The translations under genes were made by a program, and so were the position numbers. Below the pieces are notes generated by a model, which saw nothing but the letters and a program-made list of their open reading frames with translations, was not told where the DNA came from and did no database searches. Shown one piece after another: positions 1 through 9,175 of a DNA stretch of 64,000 nt (position 1 is its first letter; every line of letters begins with the position of its first letter). The stretch spans positions 2,108,001 through 2,172,000 of the forward strand of contig NZ_LT964979.1 of NCBI RefSeq assembly GCF_900240335.1. The letters are read 5' to 3'. This stretch comes from Flavimobilis massiliensis. Lineage in GTDB: Bacteria; Actinomycetota; Actinomycetes; Actinomycetales; Cellulomonadaceae.

Positions 1-612
1 GCCGGCAAGGAGACGATCCCGGCGATTGTCCGCGAGACCGAGGACGACGACCTCCTCAGGGACGCGCTTCTCGAGAACCTCCACCGTGCGGCCCTCAACC
101 CCCTCGAAGAAGCAGCGGCCTACCAGCAGCTGCTCGACGACTTCGGGTGCACGCACGAGGAACTCGCCACGAGGATCTCCCGGTCCCGCCCGCAGATCTC
201 CAACACGCTACGCCTGCTCAAGCTCCCGGCGCTCGTGCAGCGGCGCGTCGCCGCCGGCGTGCTGAGCGCCGGCCACGCCCGAGCACTCCTCGGCCTCCAG
301 GACGCCGCAGCGATCGAACGGCTCGCACAGCGGATCGTTGCCGAAGGCCTGTCCGTCCGCGCGACCGAAGAGATCGTCGCGCTCGGAGGCCTCGAACCCC
401 GGCCTGCTCCGCGCAAGCCCCGCGCGGGCACCCGCAGCGCAGCCATCGACGAGCTGGCTACGCGCCTGTCCGACCGGTTCGAGACCCGCGTCAAGGTCGA
501 CGTAGGCCGCTCGCGCGGCAAGGTGACGATCGAGTTCGCGTCGGTCGAGGACCTCAACCGCATCCTTGACGTCATGGTGCCGGACGACCCCGGAGTCCTC
601 CGTAAGCGCTGA
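1..612 (+). CDS. parB: Chromosome partitioning protein ParB, C-terminal part (5' end outside window)
   Basis: The frame is open from base 1 to a TGA at 610-612 and gives 203 residues of a ParB/Spo0J protein, which binds centromere-like parS sites and works with ParA to segregate origins. The visible part starts after the CTP-binding ParB N domain, with the ETEDDDLLRDALLENLHR stretch that leads into the central helix-turn-helix. That HTH (THEELATRISRSRPQISNTLRLL) contacts parS. The C-terminal dimerisation domain follows and ends PDDPGVLRKR. The N-terminal CTPase motifs lie upstream of the window. In actinobacteria parB sits beside parA near oriC, so the left edge of this window points to the origin. 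A strong hairpin follows, and the next genes are convergent. Confidence 0.96.
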   Translation, partial: AGKETIPAIVRETEDDDLLRDALLENLHRAALNPLEEAAAYQQLLDDFGCTHEELATRISRSRPQISNTLRLLKLPALVQRRVAAGVLSAGHARALLGLQDAAAIERLAQRIVAEGLSVRATEEIVALGGLEPRPAPRKPRAGTRSAAIDELATRLSDRFETRVKVDVGRSRGKVTIEFASVEDLNRILDVMVPDDPGVLRKR

Positions 613-633
613 GCGCCACGGCTCCGCACCCCG

Positions 634-681
634 ACGACGCGTGAGGCCCCCATCCAGCAGGATGGGGGCCTCACGCGTCGT
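634..681. terminator. Bidirectional terminator between parB and trxA
   Basis: A perfect inverted repeat with 22-bp arms (634-655 and 660-681) and a 4-nt loop lies between the convergent parB and trxA ends. The arms contain GAGGCCCCCATCC and its complement. There is no long U tract, as is usual in GC-rich actinobacteria. It can serve both strands. Confidence 0.85.
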
Positions 682-699
682 CTGCAGTGGATCTGCGCC

Positions 700-1029
700 T
701 CAGCCCGCGAGGACGTCCTCGAGCTCCTTCGCCAGCACCTGGCGGGGTCGTCCGCCGACGATCGAGCGGACGAGCTCGCCACCGGCATAGATGTTGATCG
801 TCGGGATCGACACGATGCCGTACGCACCCGTCGTCGCGGGGTTGTCGTCCGTGTTGAGCTTCGCGACCTTGACTCGGCCTGCGAACTGGATCGCCAGCTC
901 TTCGACGATCGGTGCGACCTGGCGGCAGGGGGCGCACCACGGTGCCCAGAAGTCGACGAGTACGGGAACATCTGCCCCGAGGACCTCCTCGGCCCACGTC
1001 GCGTCCGTGACGGTGAGGGCGGCCATCAT
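700..1029 (-). CDS. trxA: Thioredoxin
   Basis: This is a 109-residue thioredoxin that reduces disulfides in cytoplasmic proteins and is recharged by the thioredoxin reductase encoded just upstream. It has the usual length and the active-site segment DFWAPWCAPCRQ at about residues 26-37. The CxxC is CAPC rather than the commoner CGPC, which may tune the redox potential (inference). The cis-proline loop is present as VSIPTINIY. The start chosen is the ATG at 1029, whose first four bases overlap the trxB stop as ATGA, so the two genes are translationally coupled. A second ATG follows immediately at 1026. The trxB-trxA order near parB matches the origin region of mycobacteria and other actinobacteria. 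Confidence 0.95.
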   Translation of the reverse strand: MMAALTVTDATWAEEVLGADVPVLVDFWAPWCAPCRQVAPIVEELAIQFAGRVKVAKLNTDDNPATTGAYGIVSIPTINIYAGGELVRSIVGGRPRQVLAKELEDVLAG

Positions 1030-2003
1030 GCCTCCACAGCGACGGCCGCAGGCGCGTCGTCGAGAGCCGCAAGGAAGTGCTGGGCATCGAGAGCCGCCGA
1101 GCACCCCGATCCTGCGGCCGTGATCGCCTGGCGGTACGTGTGGTCGACCGCGTCACCGCATGCGAACACACCCGGCAGGTTCGTCCGCGTCGAACGGCCC
1201 TCGACGACGATGTAGCCGTTCTCATCGAGGTCGACCTGACCCTTGACGAGGTCGGTGCGCGGCTCGTGACCGATCGCGACGAACAGCGCGGTCGCGTCGA
1301 GCTCACGCTCCTCGCCCGTGACGGTGTCACGGAGCGTGAGGGAGCGAACCTTCTGGTCACCCGAGATTCCGACGACCTCGGAGTTCCATGCAAACGTGAT
1401 CTTCGGATCGTTCTTGGCGCGGTCGGCCATGATCTTCGAGGCGCGGAGCTCGTCGCGCCGGTGGATCATCGTGACCTTCGAACCGAACCTCGTGAGGAAG
1501 GTCGCCTCCTCGACCGCGGAGTCACCGCCGCCGACGACAGCGATGTGCTGGTCCTTGAAGAAGAACCCGTCGCACGTCGCGCACCACGAGACGCCGCGGC
1601 CCGAGAGCCGCTTCTCGTCGTCGAGACCCAGCTCGCGGTACGCCGAGCCCGTCGCGAGGATGACCGCGCGGGCCCGGAAGACCTTGCCCTCCGACGTCGT
1701 CACCACCTTGACGTCACCCGTGAGCTCGAGCTCCGTCGCGTCGTCCCACTCGATCTCGGCACCGAAGCGCTCCGCCTGCTTCTGCATGCCAGCCATAAGC
1801 TCGGGGCCCATGATGCCGTCGGGGAACCCGGGGAAGTTCTCGACGTCGGTCGTGTTCATGAGGGCACCGCCCGCAGTGAACGCCCCCGCGAGGACCAGGG
1901 GCGCCAGGCCGGCGCGCGCCGCATAGACGGCGGCCGTGTACCCGGCGGGACCCGAACCGACGATGATGACGTCGCGGACGTCGCCGCTCTGCTCGTTGCT
2001 CAC
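1026..2003 (-). CDS. trxB: Thioredoxin-disulfide reductase
   Basis: This 325-residue flavoenzyme transfers electrons from NADPH through FAD to thioredoxin. The N-terminal FAD-binding Rossmann motif reads VIIVGSGPAGYTAAVYAARAG. The redox-active CATC pair lies in WCATCDGFF near residue 140. The NADPH-binding motif is VVGGGDSAVEEA, and the C-terminal FAD motif contains GVFACGDAVD. The start is the GTG at 2003 (VSNEQSGDVRDV), behind a GGAGAG ribosome-binding site. Upstream in-frame codons give residues with no family similarity. Length is typical. It forms an operon with trxA through a 4-bp overlap. Confidence 0.95.
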   Translation of the reverse strand: MSNEQSGDVRDVIIVGSGPAGYTAAVYAARAGLAPLVLAGAFTAGGALMNTTDVENFPGFPDGIMGPELMAGMQKQAERFGAEIEWDDATELELTGDVKVVTTSEGKVFRARAVILATGSAYRELGLDDEKRLSGRGVSWCATCDGFFFKDQHIAVVGGGDSAVEEATFLTRFGSKVTMIHRRDELRASKIMADRAKNDPKITFAWNSEVVGISGDQKVRSLTLRDTVTGEERELDATALFVAIGHEPRTDLVKGQVDLDENGYIVVEGRSTRTNLPGVFACGDAVDHTYRQAITAAGSGCSAALDAQHFLAALDDAPAAVAVEA

Positions 2004-2070
2004 GTGCTCTCCACTCTTGAGGTCTTCCGCCTGGTCAACGCCCGACGGCGCGCACTTTGTTCCATCCAGG

Positions 2071-4134
2071 TCACGACACGGAGATCTCTCGGATCTCGGC
2101 ACGGTTCTGGCCCGAGGTCTGCGGCAGCTCGGTGAACCACAGGACGACATGCTCCGCCTCGACAGGCGTCGCTACCTCGATCTCCATGTCCTTGTCGACA
2201 GGGCCCTCGTAGAGGACGGTGCCCTCGTCGGGTTTCGACGGGTCGGTGACGCGCACCTGCATCCGACCGCCCGTGCTGTTCGACTGGATGTAGACGGTCG
2301 AGACGGGGGCGGGCTTCTCGAGGGACACCGCGATCCCGATGCCGCGCTTGCCCATGCCCGCGAACGTCGCGGACCGGTACGTGCGCGAGAACCAGTACGT
2401 CGTCGGGTCGAGGTCGATCGCCCGCGACGCAGCTTCCGGATGCTCGTTCTCGTCACCGTCCGGGTCGAGCTGCTGCACGGAGGCGATCGCCGGAAGGACC
2501 GGAGGCACGGTCGTCGTGGCCGTCGCCTGGGGTTCACCTGTGGAGTCCGTCGGGACGGGCCGCGCGTTCGAGCCCCACTGGAACGGTGACCGGAACCCGC
2601 TGAGATTCCCTGCAGCCCACACCACGCCGCCGAGAGCGACGACGAGCGCAAGCACGAGCGTCAGCGCCGTGGGATTGAACCGAACCGTTCGCAGGTCCTC
2701 CGCGCGGCCGCGCGCGCCACCGGCACCTGGGCTCGTGGGCCGCACTGCGGCCGCCGCACGCGCCGGCGCCGGGCGGCCGGTCGCACCGACGACCGCGTCC
2801 TCCGCGGGCGCCGCCGACGACCCGCCGGGGGTCCCTCCGCGAGGCACGCTGCCTGCCGCGGTGACCGCGGCGAACGTCGGGGCCGGAACCGGCGGCGGAA
2901 CCGCGGCGGAGCTTGCGACCGAGGCCGTCGCCGCCATCCCGCCGAGGACGCTCGAGCGCTTGATGGGCGACGCCGCGGGCGGTGGCTGCGGCTTGCCCGG
3001 AATCGTCGGTACGGCGGGCGAGCCGTCGAACATCGTCCGCACGGAGGTGCGCGCGGGCGACTTACTCTCGGCTGCGGTCTCCACGGCGTCGGCCGCCATC
3101 ACCGAGTCCTCGCGGAAGCTGCCGGGCTCGTCCTCGACCGCCGCGAGCTCGTCGGACGGCGTGTCGACGTCGTCGACCACACCCGCGTCGGACGGGGCTG
3201 CGAGCCCACCGGCCTCGCCCACGTCCGGCACGGCGCCGGGCGCCCCGTCGAGCCCCCCTGCGTCAGGCACATCGTCCGGCACGTCGGACGCGTCGTCCGA
3301 CACGTCGGACGCGTCGTCCGACACGTCGTCGTCACCCTCCGCAGGAACGTCGACGTGCGTGACGAGAGGAACCGGCGCTGGCTTCTCGGGCTGCGGCACC
3401 GGAACCGAGACCTTGCCCCACGGCGCGAGCTCGTCCGCGACGGCGCTCGGCGCGCGCAGCGTCGGCGTGAGCGTCGTGAGGAGCGAATCCGCGATGCTCG
3501 CGAGCGCGACCGCCTCAACGTCGTCGTCCGACGGCTTGTCGAGCGCCCCGCGCGGGACCGGGACATCCCCGATGCGCTGACCCGTGAGCGCGAACTGCAG
3601 CAGCCGGCCGAGCCCGGCCGCATCCGCGGGCAGGCTCGCACGGGAACCGTGGAACCCACCGTCCCCGAGCGCGCCGTCGAGGCCGAGACCTTCGACGAGA
3701 ACCTTGCCCGGGGCGACGTGCACGACCGACGGCCGGAGCGCCACGTGATGGACGCCGCGCCGCTCGGCGACGGCGAGCGCCTCCGCGACCTCCCCGACGA
3801 CGGCCCGCGCCTCAACACCGGAGAGGGGCCCATGAGCGTCGACGATCTCCTCGAGGCTGCGTCCTCGGGGCCGCTCCGTGACGACGTACGGAGACTCGGG
3901 GACCTGACCGACGTCGAGCACCCGGGCGAGCCGGGGATCGGCGATGAGCGCCGCGCGGCGGGCCTCGTCGAGCGCGACCGTCGCCCGCGAGCCCGAGACG
4001 AGAGCGACGAGCACCTCCCGGCCGAGGATCTCGTCCTCCGCGGACCACCGCTCGGCGTCCTCGACGTCGGAATGAACACGCTCCCGCAGGCGGTACCTCT
4101 CGGCGATCAGGTCTCCGACCTGCGACTCGGTCAC
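2071..4134 (-). CDS. Membrane pseudokinase with extracellular discoidin-like domain (MurJ partner family)
   Basis: This 687-residue protein has a serine/threonine-kinase-like N-terminal domain (about 1-260), a long Pro/Ala/Asp-rich linker, one membrane segment (LTLVLALVVALGGVVWAAG, about residue 510) and an outer C-terminal domain that resembles F5/8-type or discoidin folds (AIDLDPTTYWFSRTY). The kinase is probably dead. The VAIK lysine region reads VLVALVSG, the HRD loop reads VHHVALRPSVVHV with no Asp, and no DFG is visible. In mycobacteria a similar pseudokinase and outer domain are fused to the C terminus of MviN/MurJ and recruit the FHA protein FhaA (known). Here it is a separate gene between trxB and ychJ-murJ. 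The GTG at 4134 has a GGAAGG site upstream. A role in controlling lipid II flipping is inferred. Confidence 0.8.
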   Translation of the reverse strand: MTESQVGDLIAERYRLRERVHSDVEDAERWSAEDEILGREVLVALVSGSRATVALDEARRAALIADPRLARVLDVGQVPESPYVVTERPRGRSLEEIVDAHGPLSGVEARAVVGEVAEALAVAERRGVHHVALRPSVVHVAPGKVLVEGLGLDGALGDGGFHGSRASLPADAAGLGRLLQFALTGQRIGDVPVPRGALDKPSDDDVEAVALASIADSLLTTLTPTLRAPSAVADELAPWGKVSVPVPQPEKPAPVPLVTHVDVPAEGDDDVSDDASDVSDDASDVPDDVPDAGGLDGAPGAVPDVGEAGGLAAPSDAGVVDDVDTPSDELAAVEDEPGSFREDSVMAADAVETAAESKSPARTSVRTMFDGSPAVPTIPGKPQPPPAASPIKRSSVLGGMAATASVASSAAVPPPVPAPTFAAVTAAGSVPRGGTPGGSSAAPAEDAVVGATGRPAPARAAAAVRPTSPGAGGARGRAEDLRTVRFNPTALTLVLALVVALGGVVWAAGNLSGFRSPFQWGSNARPVPTDSTGEPQATATTTVPPVLPAIASVQQLDPDGDENEHPEAASRAIDLDPTTYWFSRTYRSATFAGMGKRGIGIAVSLEKPAPVSTVYIQSNSTGGRMQVRVTDPSKPDEGTVLYEGPVDKDMEIEVATPVEAEHVVLWFTELPQTSGQNRAEIREISVS

Positions 4135-4240
4135 GGTGCCCCTTCCGACGGACGTCCCGGGGCACACGGCGTGCGCCGCGCCGCCCCGGAGCCAATCCTA
4201 CGGTGGCCGTCCACCGGAACTGTGAGGCTAACGTGAAGGC

Positions 4241-4627
4241 ATGCCCGACCTCTGCCCGTGCGGCTCCGGCTCGTCCCTCGGCACGTGCTGCCTCCCGCTC
4301 CTCCACGGGGAACGGTCCGCCACGACACCCGCCGAGCTCATGCGGTCGCGCTACACCGCCTATGTGCTCCACGACGCCGACCACGTGTGGCGGACATGGC
4401 ACCCGCGCACCCGGCCCCAGCACCTCGACGTCCGGGATGGACCCGCATGGTCGGGACTGACGATCCACGGGACGACCGGCGGTGGGCCCGACGACCAGTG
4501 CGGCACAGTCGAGTTCACCGCGACGTGGGACGGCCCCGAGGGCGCCGGACACCTCCACGAGACGAGCCGGTTCGCGCGGCGGGCAGGACGCTGGTTCTAC
4601 GTCGACGGTGACGTCGACGAGGGCTGA
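4241..4627 (+). CDS. ychJ: YchJ/UPF0225 family SEC-C motif protein
   Basis: This small protein of 128 residues begins with a cysteine-rich SEC-C-type zinc-binding motif (CPCGSGSSLGTCC at residues 5-17). The RSRYTAYVLHDADHVWRTWHP segment that follows is typical of the YchJ family, with its NTF2-like fold. The biochemical function of YchJ is not established. Many members keep only the zinc motif and this domain. The gene is divergent from the pseudokinase and convergent with murJ, whose stop lies 9 bases beyond its own. A TAACGT hexamer about 15 bases before the ATG could be a -10 box, which would leave a very short leader. Confidence 0.85.
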   Translation: MPDLCPCGSGSSLGTCCLPLLHGERSATTPAELMRSRYTAYVLHDADHVWRTWHPRTRPQHLDVRDGPAWSGLTIHGTTGGGPDDQCGTVEFTATWDGPEGAGHLHETSRFARRAGRWFYVDGDVDEG

Positions 4628-4636
4628 GACCCACCG

Positions 4637-6304
4637 TCAACGACGACGGCGGACGACCCTCTCGACCATGCCCCGGAGCGCCGCCGTCTCCTCGACCCGC
4701 ATGAGCCGCAGCAAGCCCACGTAGACAAGCCCGATGACGAGCCCGACGACGACGCACGCGAGGACCGCCCACGGCCACGACGCCGACGCCCGCTCACCGA
4801 ACAGCGAGAGCACCGCGAACCCCGCGACACCACCGACGAGCGCCGCAACACCCGCACGCACGTGCAGCCGCACGACGCGCGGCCCGTCGACGCCGTCGAG
4901 GCGCCTCGAGAGCGCCCGAGCCCGCAGCAGCACACCGACGAGGTTCGACAGCGCCATCGACGCCGCGATCCCCACGACCCAGAACCGGGGCGGCAGGACG
5001 ACCGAGCCGAGCAGGGACCCGACGACGAGGGTCGCAGCGATCGGCAGCTGGATCGAGAAGATCGTGCGGCCGTCCTCGAACGCGAAGTACACCCACTTCA
5101 TCGAGACCATCGCGCCGAGCGGCACGAGACCCAGGGCCATGACGCCGAGCACCTCGGCGATCGCCGCCTGGCTCGTGAGCGACATCGACGGGACGAGCAC
5201 CCGCACGAGCGGCTCGCGCAGCACGACGAGCACCGCCGTCGCGACGAGCGTGAAGACACCGATCGTGCGCAGCCCGCGGGAGAGGTCCCGCCGCACGAGA
5301 TCGTCGCGCCCCGCGTGCGCCGCCGCAGCCATCCCGGTGAAGAGCGCCGTCGCGACCGACACCGTGACGAGCGAGTGGGGGAGCAGGTAGATCATGAGGG
5401 CTTGCGTGTACGCGCTCGGGCCCGCGACACCGGCGACAGCCGCGGAGCCGTCGCCCGCGGCCCACGGCGCCGACGCCGCGATTCGCGTCGTCGCCGCGAT
5501 CGCGACCTGGTCGACGAACGTCGCGCCGAGGGTCCACAGCGCGACCTTGCCCGCCGTGCGCAGACCTGCACCGCGCGGGTCGAAGTTCGGACGGATGCGG
5601 ATCCCGGCGGAGCGCAGCGCCGGGACGAGGACCGCCACCTGCGCGAAGATCCCGAGCGTCGCGGTGCCAGCGAGGAGGAGGACCCGCGGCGACGTCCACC
5701 AGCTGACGTCGTCGAGCGCGGCACCGGGCTCGTACCAGCCATACATCGCGACGAACACACCGAAGCCGAGGATCGACACGACGTTGTTCATCGCGGGGGC
5801 CCACATGCCGGGGCCGAAGACCTTCCGCGCGTTGAGCACCTGCGAGAGGACCGCGTACATGCCGTAGAAAAACAGCTGCGGCGCGCACCACAGAGCCATG
5901 ACGACGCCAAGCTCCAGCTGCGCGGCCGACCACTGGGACCCGCCGAGCGCGAGGACGATGACACCCATGCCGAGCATGACGACGGCCGTGAGGGCGAGGA
6001 GCGCGACGGCAGCCGTCGTGACGAGCTTGTCGACGGTGCGCGCGCCGTCACGCCGTGCGTACGCCTTGACGATCGCCGGGACGAGGACGACGTTGAGCAT
6101 CCCACCGAGGACGACCGCATGGATCATCGACGGGATCTTGTTCGCGACGTCGAACGTGTCGGCGGCCACGCCCGTCGCGCCGATCGCCCCGACGAGGAGG
6201 ATGTTGCGGACGAAGCCGAGGCCGCGCGAGGCAGCCGTGCCGGCCGCCATGACGAGGCTCGAACGACCCAGGCTGTCCCCGGACGTGGTGCTCGCGCTGC
6301 TCAC
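4637..6304 (-). CDS. murJ: Lipid II flippase MurJ (MviN family)
   Basis: This 555-residue polytopic protein of the MOP exporter superfamily flips lipid II across the membrane for peptidoglycan synthesis. The N terminus has the family pattern SLVMAAGTAASRGLGFVRNILLV and then ANKIPSMIHAVVLGGMLNVVLVPAIVKAYA. About fourteen hydrophobic segments follow. The start is the GTG at 6304, which overlaps the stop of the upstream DUF6049 gene by 4 bases (GTGA). Unlike mycobacterial MviN it ends shortly after the last membrane segments (VERVVRRRR) with no fused pseudokinase. That domain is a separate gene about 500 bases downstream. The NUDIX-DUF6049-murJ order is conserved near actinobacterial origins. 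Confidence 0.93.
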   Translation of the reverse strand: MSSASTTSGDSLGRSSLVMAAGTAASRGLGFVRNILLVGAIGATGVAADTFDVANKIPSMIHAVVLGGMLNVVLVPAIVKAYARRDGARTVDKLVTTAAVALLALTAVVMLGMGVIVLALGGSQWSAAQLELGVVMALWCAPQLFFYGMYAVLSQVLNARKVFGPGMWAPAMNNVVSILGFGVFVAMYGWYEPGAALDDVSWWTSPRVLLLAGTATLGIFAQVAVLVPALRSAGIRIRPNFDPRGAGLRTAGKVALWTLGATFVDQVAIAATTRIAASAPWAAGDGSAAVAGVAGPSAYTQALMIYLLPHSLVTVSVATALFTGMAAAAHAGRDDLVRRDLSRGLRTIGVFTLVATAVLVVLREPLVRVLVPSMSLTSQAAIAEVLGVMALGLVPLGAMVSMKWVYFAFEDGRTIFSIQLPIAATLVVGSLLGSVVLPPRFWVVGIAASMALSNLVGVLLRARALSRRLDGVDGPRVVRLHVRAGVAALVGGVAGFAVLSLFGERASASWPWAVLACVVVGLVIGLVYVGLLRLMRVEETAALRGMVERVVRRRR

Positions 6305-8499
6305 GCGTCCTCCAAGGGGCGGATCGGAGCCGTCCGACGGGCCGAGCGGCCGCGCCGGATCGTGCGGACGACGCCGCCGAGGACGAGGAGCGCGAGCAGG
6401 CCGCCCATGACGCCCGTGCCGACGGTCTCCCACTCGGCCCGCACCCGCACGTCGAACGCGTAGGGCTCGGCGACGACCTCGCCGTCCGGGCCCGTGAGCC
6501 GCACGACAACCGAGACGTCGCCGGACCCGATCGCCCGGACGGGAACCTGGACGTTCTGCTCGGACCCGGGCTCGAGCGTCGCGCTCGGGACGTCGAGGAC
6601 GCTGAGCCGTGGGTCGTCGGGCACGAGGGCGACACCGACCGACACGGCCACCCCGAGATCGTTGCGCACCCGGATCGGCAGGTTGCCACGGTCGGAGATG
6701 AGGTTGATGTCGCTCCCGGCGACGACCGAGATCCCGCCGAGGATCGCGGTGACCTGAGCCCGGGCATCGTCGAGGAGGCGCACGCGGTCGGTGGTTGCGG
6801 AGCCCCACGCGACCGAGAGTGCGGCGGACGTCGTCGCGACCGGGGCCGAGCCCAGCGAGGCCGGGTCCGCCGTGACGCCCGCGAACGCCCGCACCTCGGC
6901 GACGCGGTCCCAGGCGCGCGCGACGGTGGCGGTACGCAGGTTCGCGACCGGTGAGGTCGTCACCGGCAGGGGCGTGCGGTCACTGGACGGCTGGGGCGTG
7001 CCGGCGAGCGTCGAGACGGGTGCGAGGTCGATCCTGCGGTGGCTCTCCAGCGTGCCGAGCACGTGGCCGAGCGCGGTCGCGTCGGGCGTCCACGTGCGGG
7101 AGCCCGTGACGAGGAGGTGCCGCTGCGCCGCGACGGGCTCCTCGCCGACCGTCGCGATCTCTGCGAGGAGCAGCATGAGGTCGTGGTCGCGGTTCGCGGC
7201 GGCGAGGGCCGTGGGGAGATCCGGATCGAGGGGGGACGTCGCGGACCGGAAGAGCGCGTCGAGATGCGGATCGGGCACGAGCGCCGTGACGTCGCCCGAT
7301 GACGTCGCCACCGCGGTGGACCCGGGCGCGGTCGTCGAGCCGACACCTTCGAGCCCGTCGTCGACGACGACGAGCCGTGGGCCGGCGGCCGCCGCCGCCG
7401 CGAGCACCTCGGTTGATGCCGTGCCCTCCGCGGGCAGCGCAAGATCCGTGCGCCACGAGGCAGCGGCGCGGCGCACGTCGTCGATGGGCGTCGCCGTCGC
7501 CGACGCGGCCGCGGTCGCTTCCGCGTCGGGCTCCTGGGGCGCCGCGACGGGAGACCGGTCGTCCGTGAGCGGTTCGACGCCAGCCGCGGCGAGCGCCGCG
7601 AGGTCGGGGTCGAAGGGGTCGGTCGCGAAGACGTCGCGGCCCGACGCGCCCGCGAGGAGCGCGCTCGCCCAGGCCACGGTTCCCGGGGTCCCGGCAGCGG
7701 CGCGCTCGACGAGCGCCGGATCGACGACCCACGAAACGCCGCGGTGCGCTGCCGTTCCCGCGACGATCGCACCGAGCCGCCCGCCCTCGGCCGTCTCGGA
7801 GTCGATGCGTGACGTCCATGCGGCCGGGTCGGTCGGATCAGGTGCAGGACCTGTCACGGGGACGACAACGGACAGCCGCACGGGCGCACCGTCCGCCGTC
7901 GGGTCCCAGACGAGGAAGCCACGGCCCTCGCCGAGGCGACCCTGCGCGTCGTCGGAGAACGTCACGACGATGCCTCGTGCGCCGCTCGTCTCCGGGTAGG
8001 GGAGGAGACGCAGGTCGGCGGCGGGGGCCGTGAACGTCACGGTGCGTGACGCGCCGGGCGCGAGCGGCTCGTCGAGATCGAGATCGAGGTCGGCGACGGG
8101 CGTCGGGTCGGCCGTCGTCACCTCGCCCGCCGCCCAGCCGCGCAGCGCCTGGCGCGACGACAGGCGGTAGCGGACGACGCCGAGGTAGGCGTGGACCTTC
8201 TCGAGGGGTGTGTCGGTCGTGTTCGTGAGGAGCGCCGAGACTGACACGGTGTCGTCAGGGCCCACGGACCGCGGGGTCACCTCCGTGACGACGACCGCCG
8301 GGACCGCCGCGGTCTCCTCGGTAACGACGCGCGGCCCCGCAGCCGTCGGCCCGGCCGTCGCCGCGGCGCTGGACGACGACGTCCCGAGGGACAGCGGGCC
8401 GAGCGCGAGCAGCGCGACGAACGTCGCGCCGAGAACCGCACGGCCGCGCATGCGAGCCCGGCCGCCCCGCGCGGGGCGACCTGTGCGACGCGCGGCCAT
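6301..8499 (-). CDS. DUF6049 family secreted, membrane-anchored protein
   Basis: This is a 732-residue envelope protein. It has an N-terminal twin-Arg-rich stretch and a hydrophobic signal segment (AVLGATFVALLALGPLSLG, about 19-37), a long extracytoplasmic region, and one C-terminal membrane helix (GVMGGLLALLVLGGVVRTI) followed by a basic tail. The outer part begins with a CARDB-like beta domain (VTEVTPRSVGPDDTVSVSALLTNTTDTPLEKV). The protein family is found in actinobacteria immediately upstream of murJ, and its function is unknown. A cell-wall role is inferred only from position. The ATG at 8499 shares its first base with the last base of the NUDIX stop (TGATG), and the gene's own end overlaps murJ, so the three genes form one operon. 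Confidence 0.8.
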   Translation of the reverse strand: MAARRTGRPARGGRARMRGRAVLGATFVALLALGPLSLGTSSSSAAATAGPTAAGPRVVTEETAAVPAVVVTEVTPRSVGPDDTVSVSALLTNTTDTPLEKVHAYLGVVRYRLSSRQALRGWAAGEVTTADPTPVADLDLDLDEPLAPGASRTVTFTAPAADLRLLPYPETSGARGIVVTFSDDAQGRLGEGRGFLVWDPTADGAPVRLSVVVPVTGPAPDPTDPAAWTSRIDSETAEGGRLGAIVAGTAAHRGVSWVVDPALVERAAAGTPGTVAWASALLAGASGRDVFATDPFDPDLAALAAAGVEPLTDDRSPVAAPQEPDAEATAAASATATPIDDVRRAAASWRTDLALPAEGTASTEVLAAAAAAGPRLVVVDDGLEGVGSTTAPGSTAVATSSGDVTALVPDPHLDALFRSATSPLDPDLPTALAAANRDHDLMLLLAEIATVGEEPVAAQRHLLVTGSRTWTPDATALGHVLGTLESHRRIDLAPVSTLAGTPQPSSDRTPLPVTTSPVANLRTATVARAWDRVAEVRAFAGVTADPASLGSAPVATTSAALSVAWGSATTDRVRLLDDARAQVTAILGGISVVAGSDINLISDRGNLPIRVRNDLGVAVSVGVALVPDDPRLSVLDVPSATLEPGSEQNVQVPVRAIGSGDVSVVVRLTGPDGEVVAEPYAFDVRVRAEWETVGTGVMGGLLALLVLGGVVRTIRRGRSARRTAPIRPLEDA

Positions 8500-9083
8500 C
8501 AGGTCGCCGCGCCGGGGACGGACCTGCCTCGCCCGAGAAGCGTGCGCACGTCGGCCGCGAGCCGGCGCTCGTTGGGATAGGAGAGCACCGAGTCGAGGTC
8601 CGCGAGCGGCACCCACGCGACGTCCTCGGCCTCGTGGTCGGGATCGCCATCGACCGTGAGGAAGCCGCCGACCGCGTCGAGCAGGAAGTGATGGACGACC
8701 TTGTGGACGCGCCGGCCCTCGCCCGAGAACCAGTAGTCGATCGCCCCGATCCGCTCGACGATCTCCCCGAGGATGCCCGTCTCCTCGTGGATCTCACGGA
8801 CGGCCGCCTCCTCGGGCGTCTCCGTGCCCTCGAGGTGGCCCTTGGGCAGGCACCACTCGAGCCGGCCCGCCCGGTTGCGTCGGGCGATGACTGCGACGCT
8901 CGGTGTCCCGTTCTCGAGCCCCACGACGAGGCCGCCCGCGGACGTCTCCTCGACGACCGGAAGCTGGGAGGTCGGCTGCACGACGGCGCGGCGCACCGCC
9001 ACGTGGTCGATGCGCAGCGCGTGCCCGCCGGGTGGCGCGGGGACGCCGGGACGTCCCTGGCCCTCGGCCGCGTGCTCCTCCAT
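8499..9083 (-). CDS. NUDIX hydrolase upstream of DUF6049-murJ
   Basis: This 194-residue NUDIX protein carries a complete Nudix box, GHLEGTETPEEAAVREIHEE followed by TG, around residues 87-108. The box binds the metal and hydrolyses a nucleoside diphosphate-X bond. The substrate cannot be read from the sequence. The domain is preceded by ETSAGGLVVGLENGTPSVAVIARRNR, typical of MutT/diadenosine-polyphosphate-like members. The equivalent mycobacterial gene, between pcnA and the DUF6049-mviN pair, is also a NUDIX gene. The start chosen is the ATG at 9083 (MEEHAAEGQG). The gene is divergent from the CCA-adding enzyme and shares a 92-base promoter region with it. Confidence 0.88.
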   Translation of the reverse strand: MEEHAAEGQGRPGVPAPPGGHALRIDHVAVRRAVVQPTSQLPVVEETSAGGLVVGLENGTPSVAVIARRNRAGRLEWCLPKGHLEGTETPEEAAVREIHEETGILGEIVERIGAIDYWFSGEGRRVHKVVHHFLLDAVGGFLTVDGDPDHEAEDVAWVPLADLDSVLSYPNERRLAADVRTLLGRGRSVPGAAT

Positions 9084-9175
9084 AACGCCACTGTAACGAA
9101 GGCCACGGGGTGGCCGGGCCACGAACCGCGGGACCGGTAGGCCGCCCGGCGCTCCATCTGGCACGCTTGGACGTC

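Noticed and set aside
2339..3580. Long open frame on the plus strand opposite the pseudokinase
   Set aside because: It is a GC-rich antisense shadow of the Pro/Ala/Asp-rich linker of the kinase gene. It has low-complexity Ser/Ala/Thr composition and no family motif.
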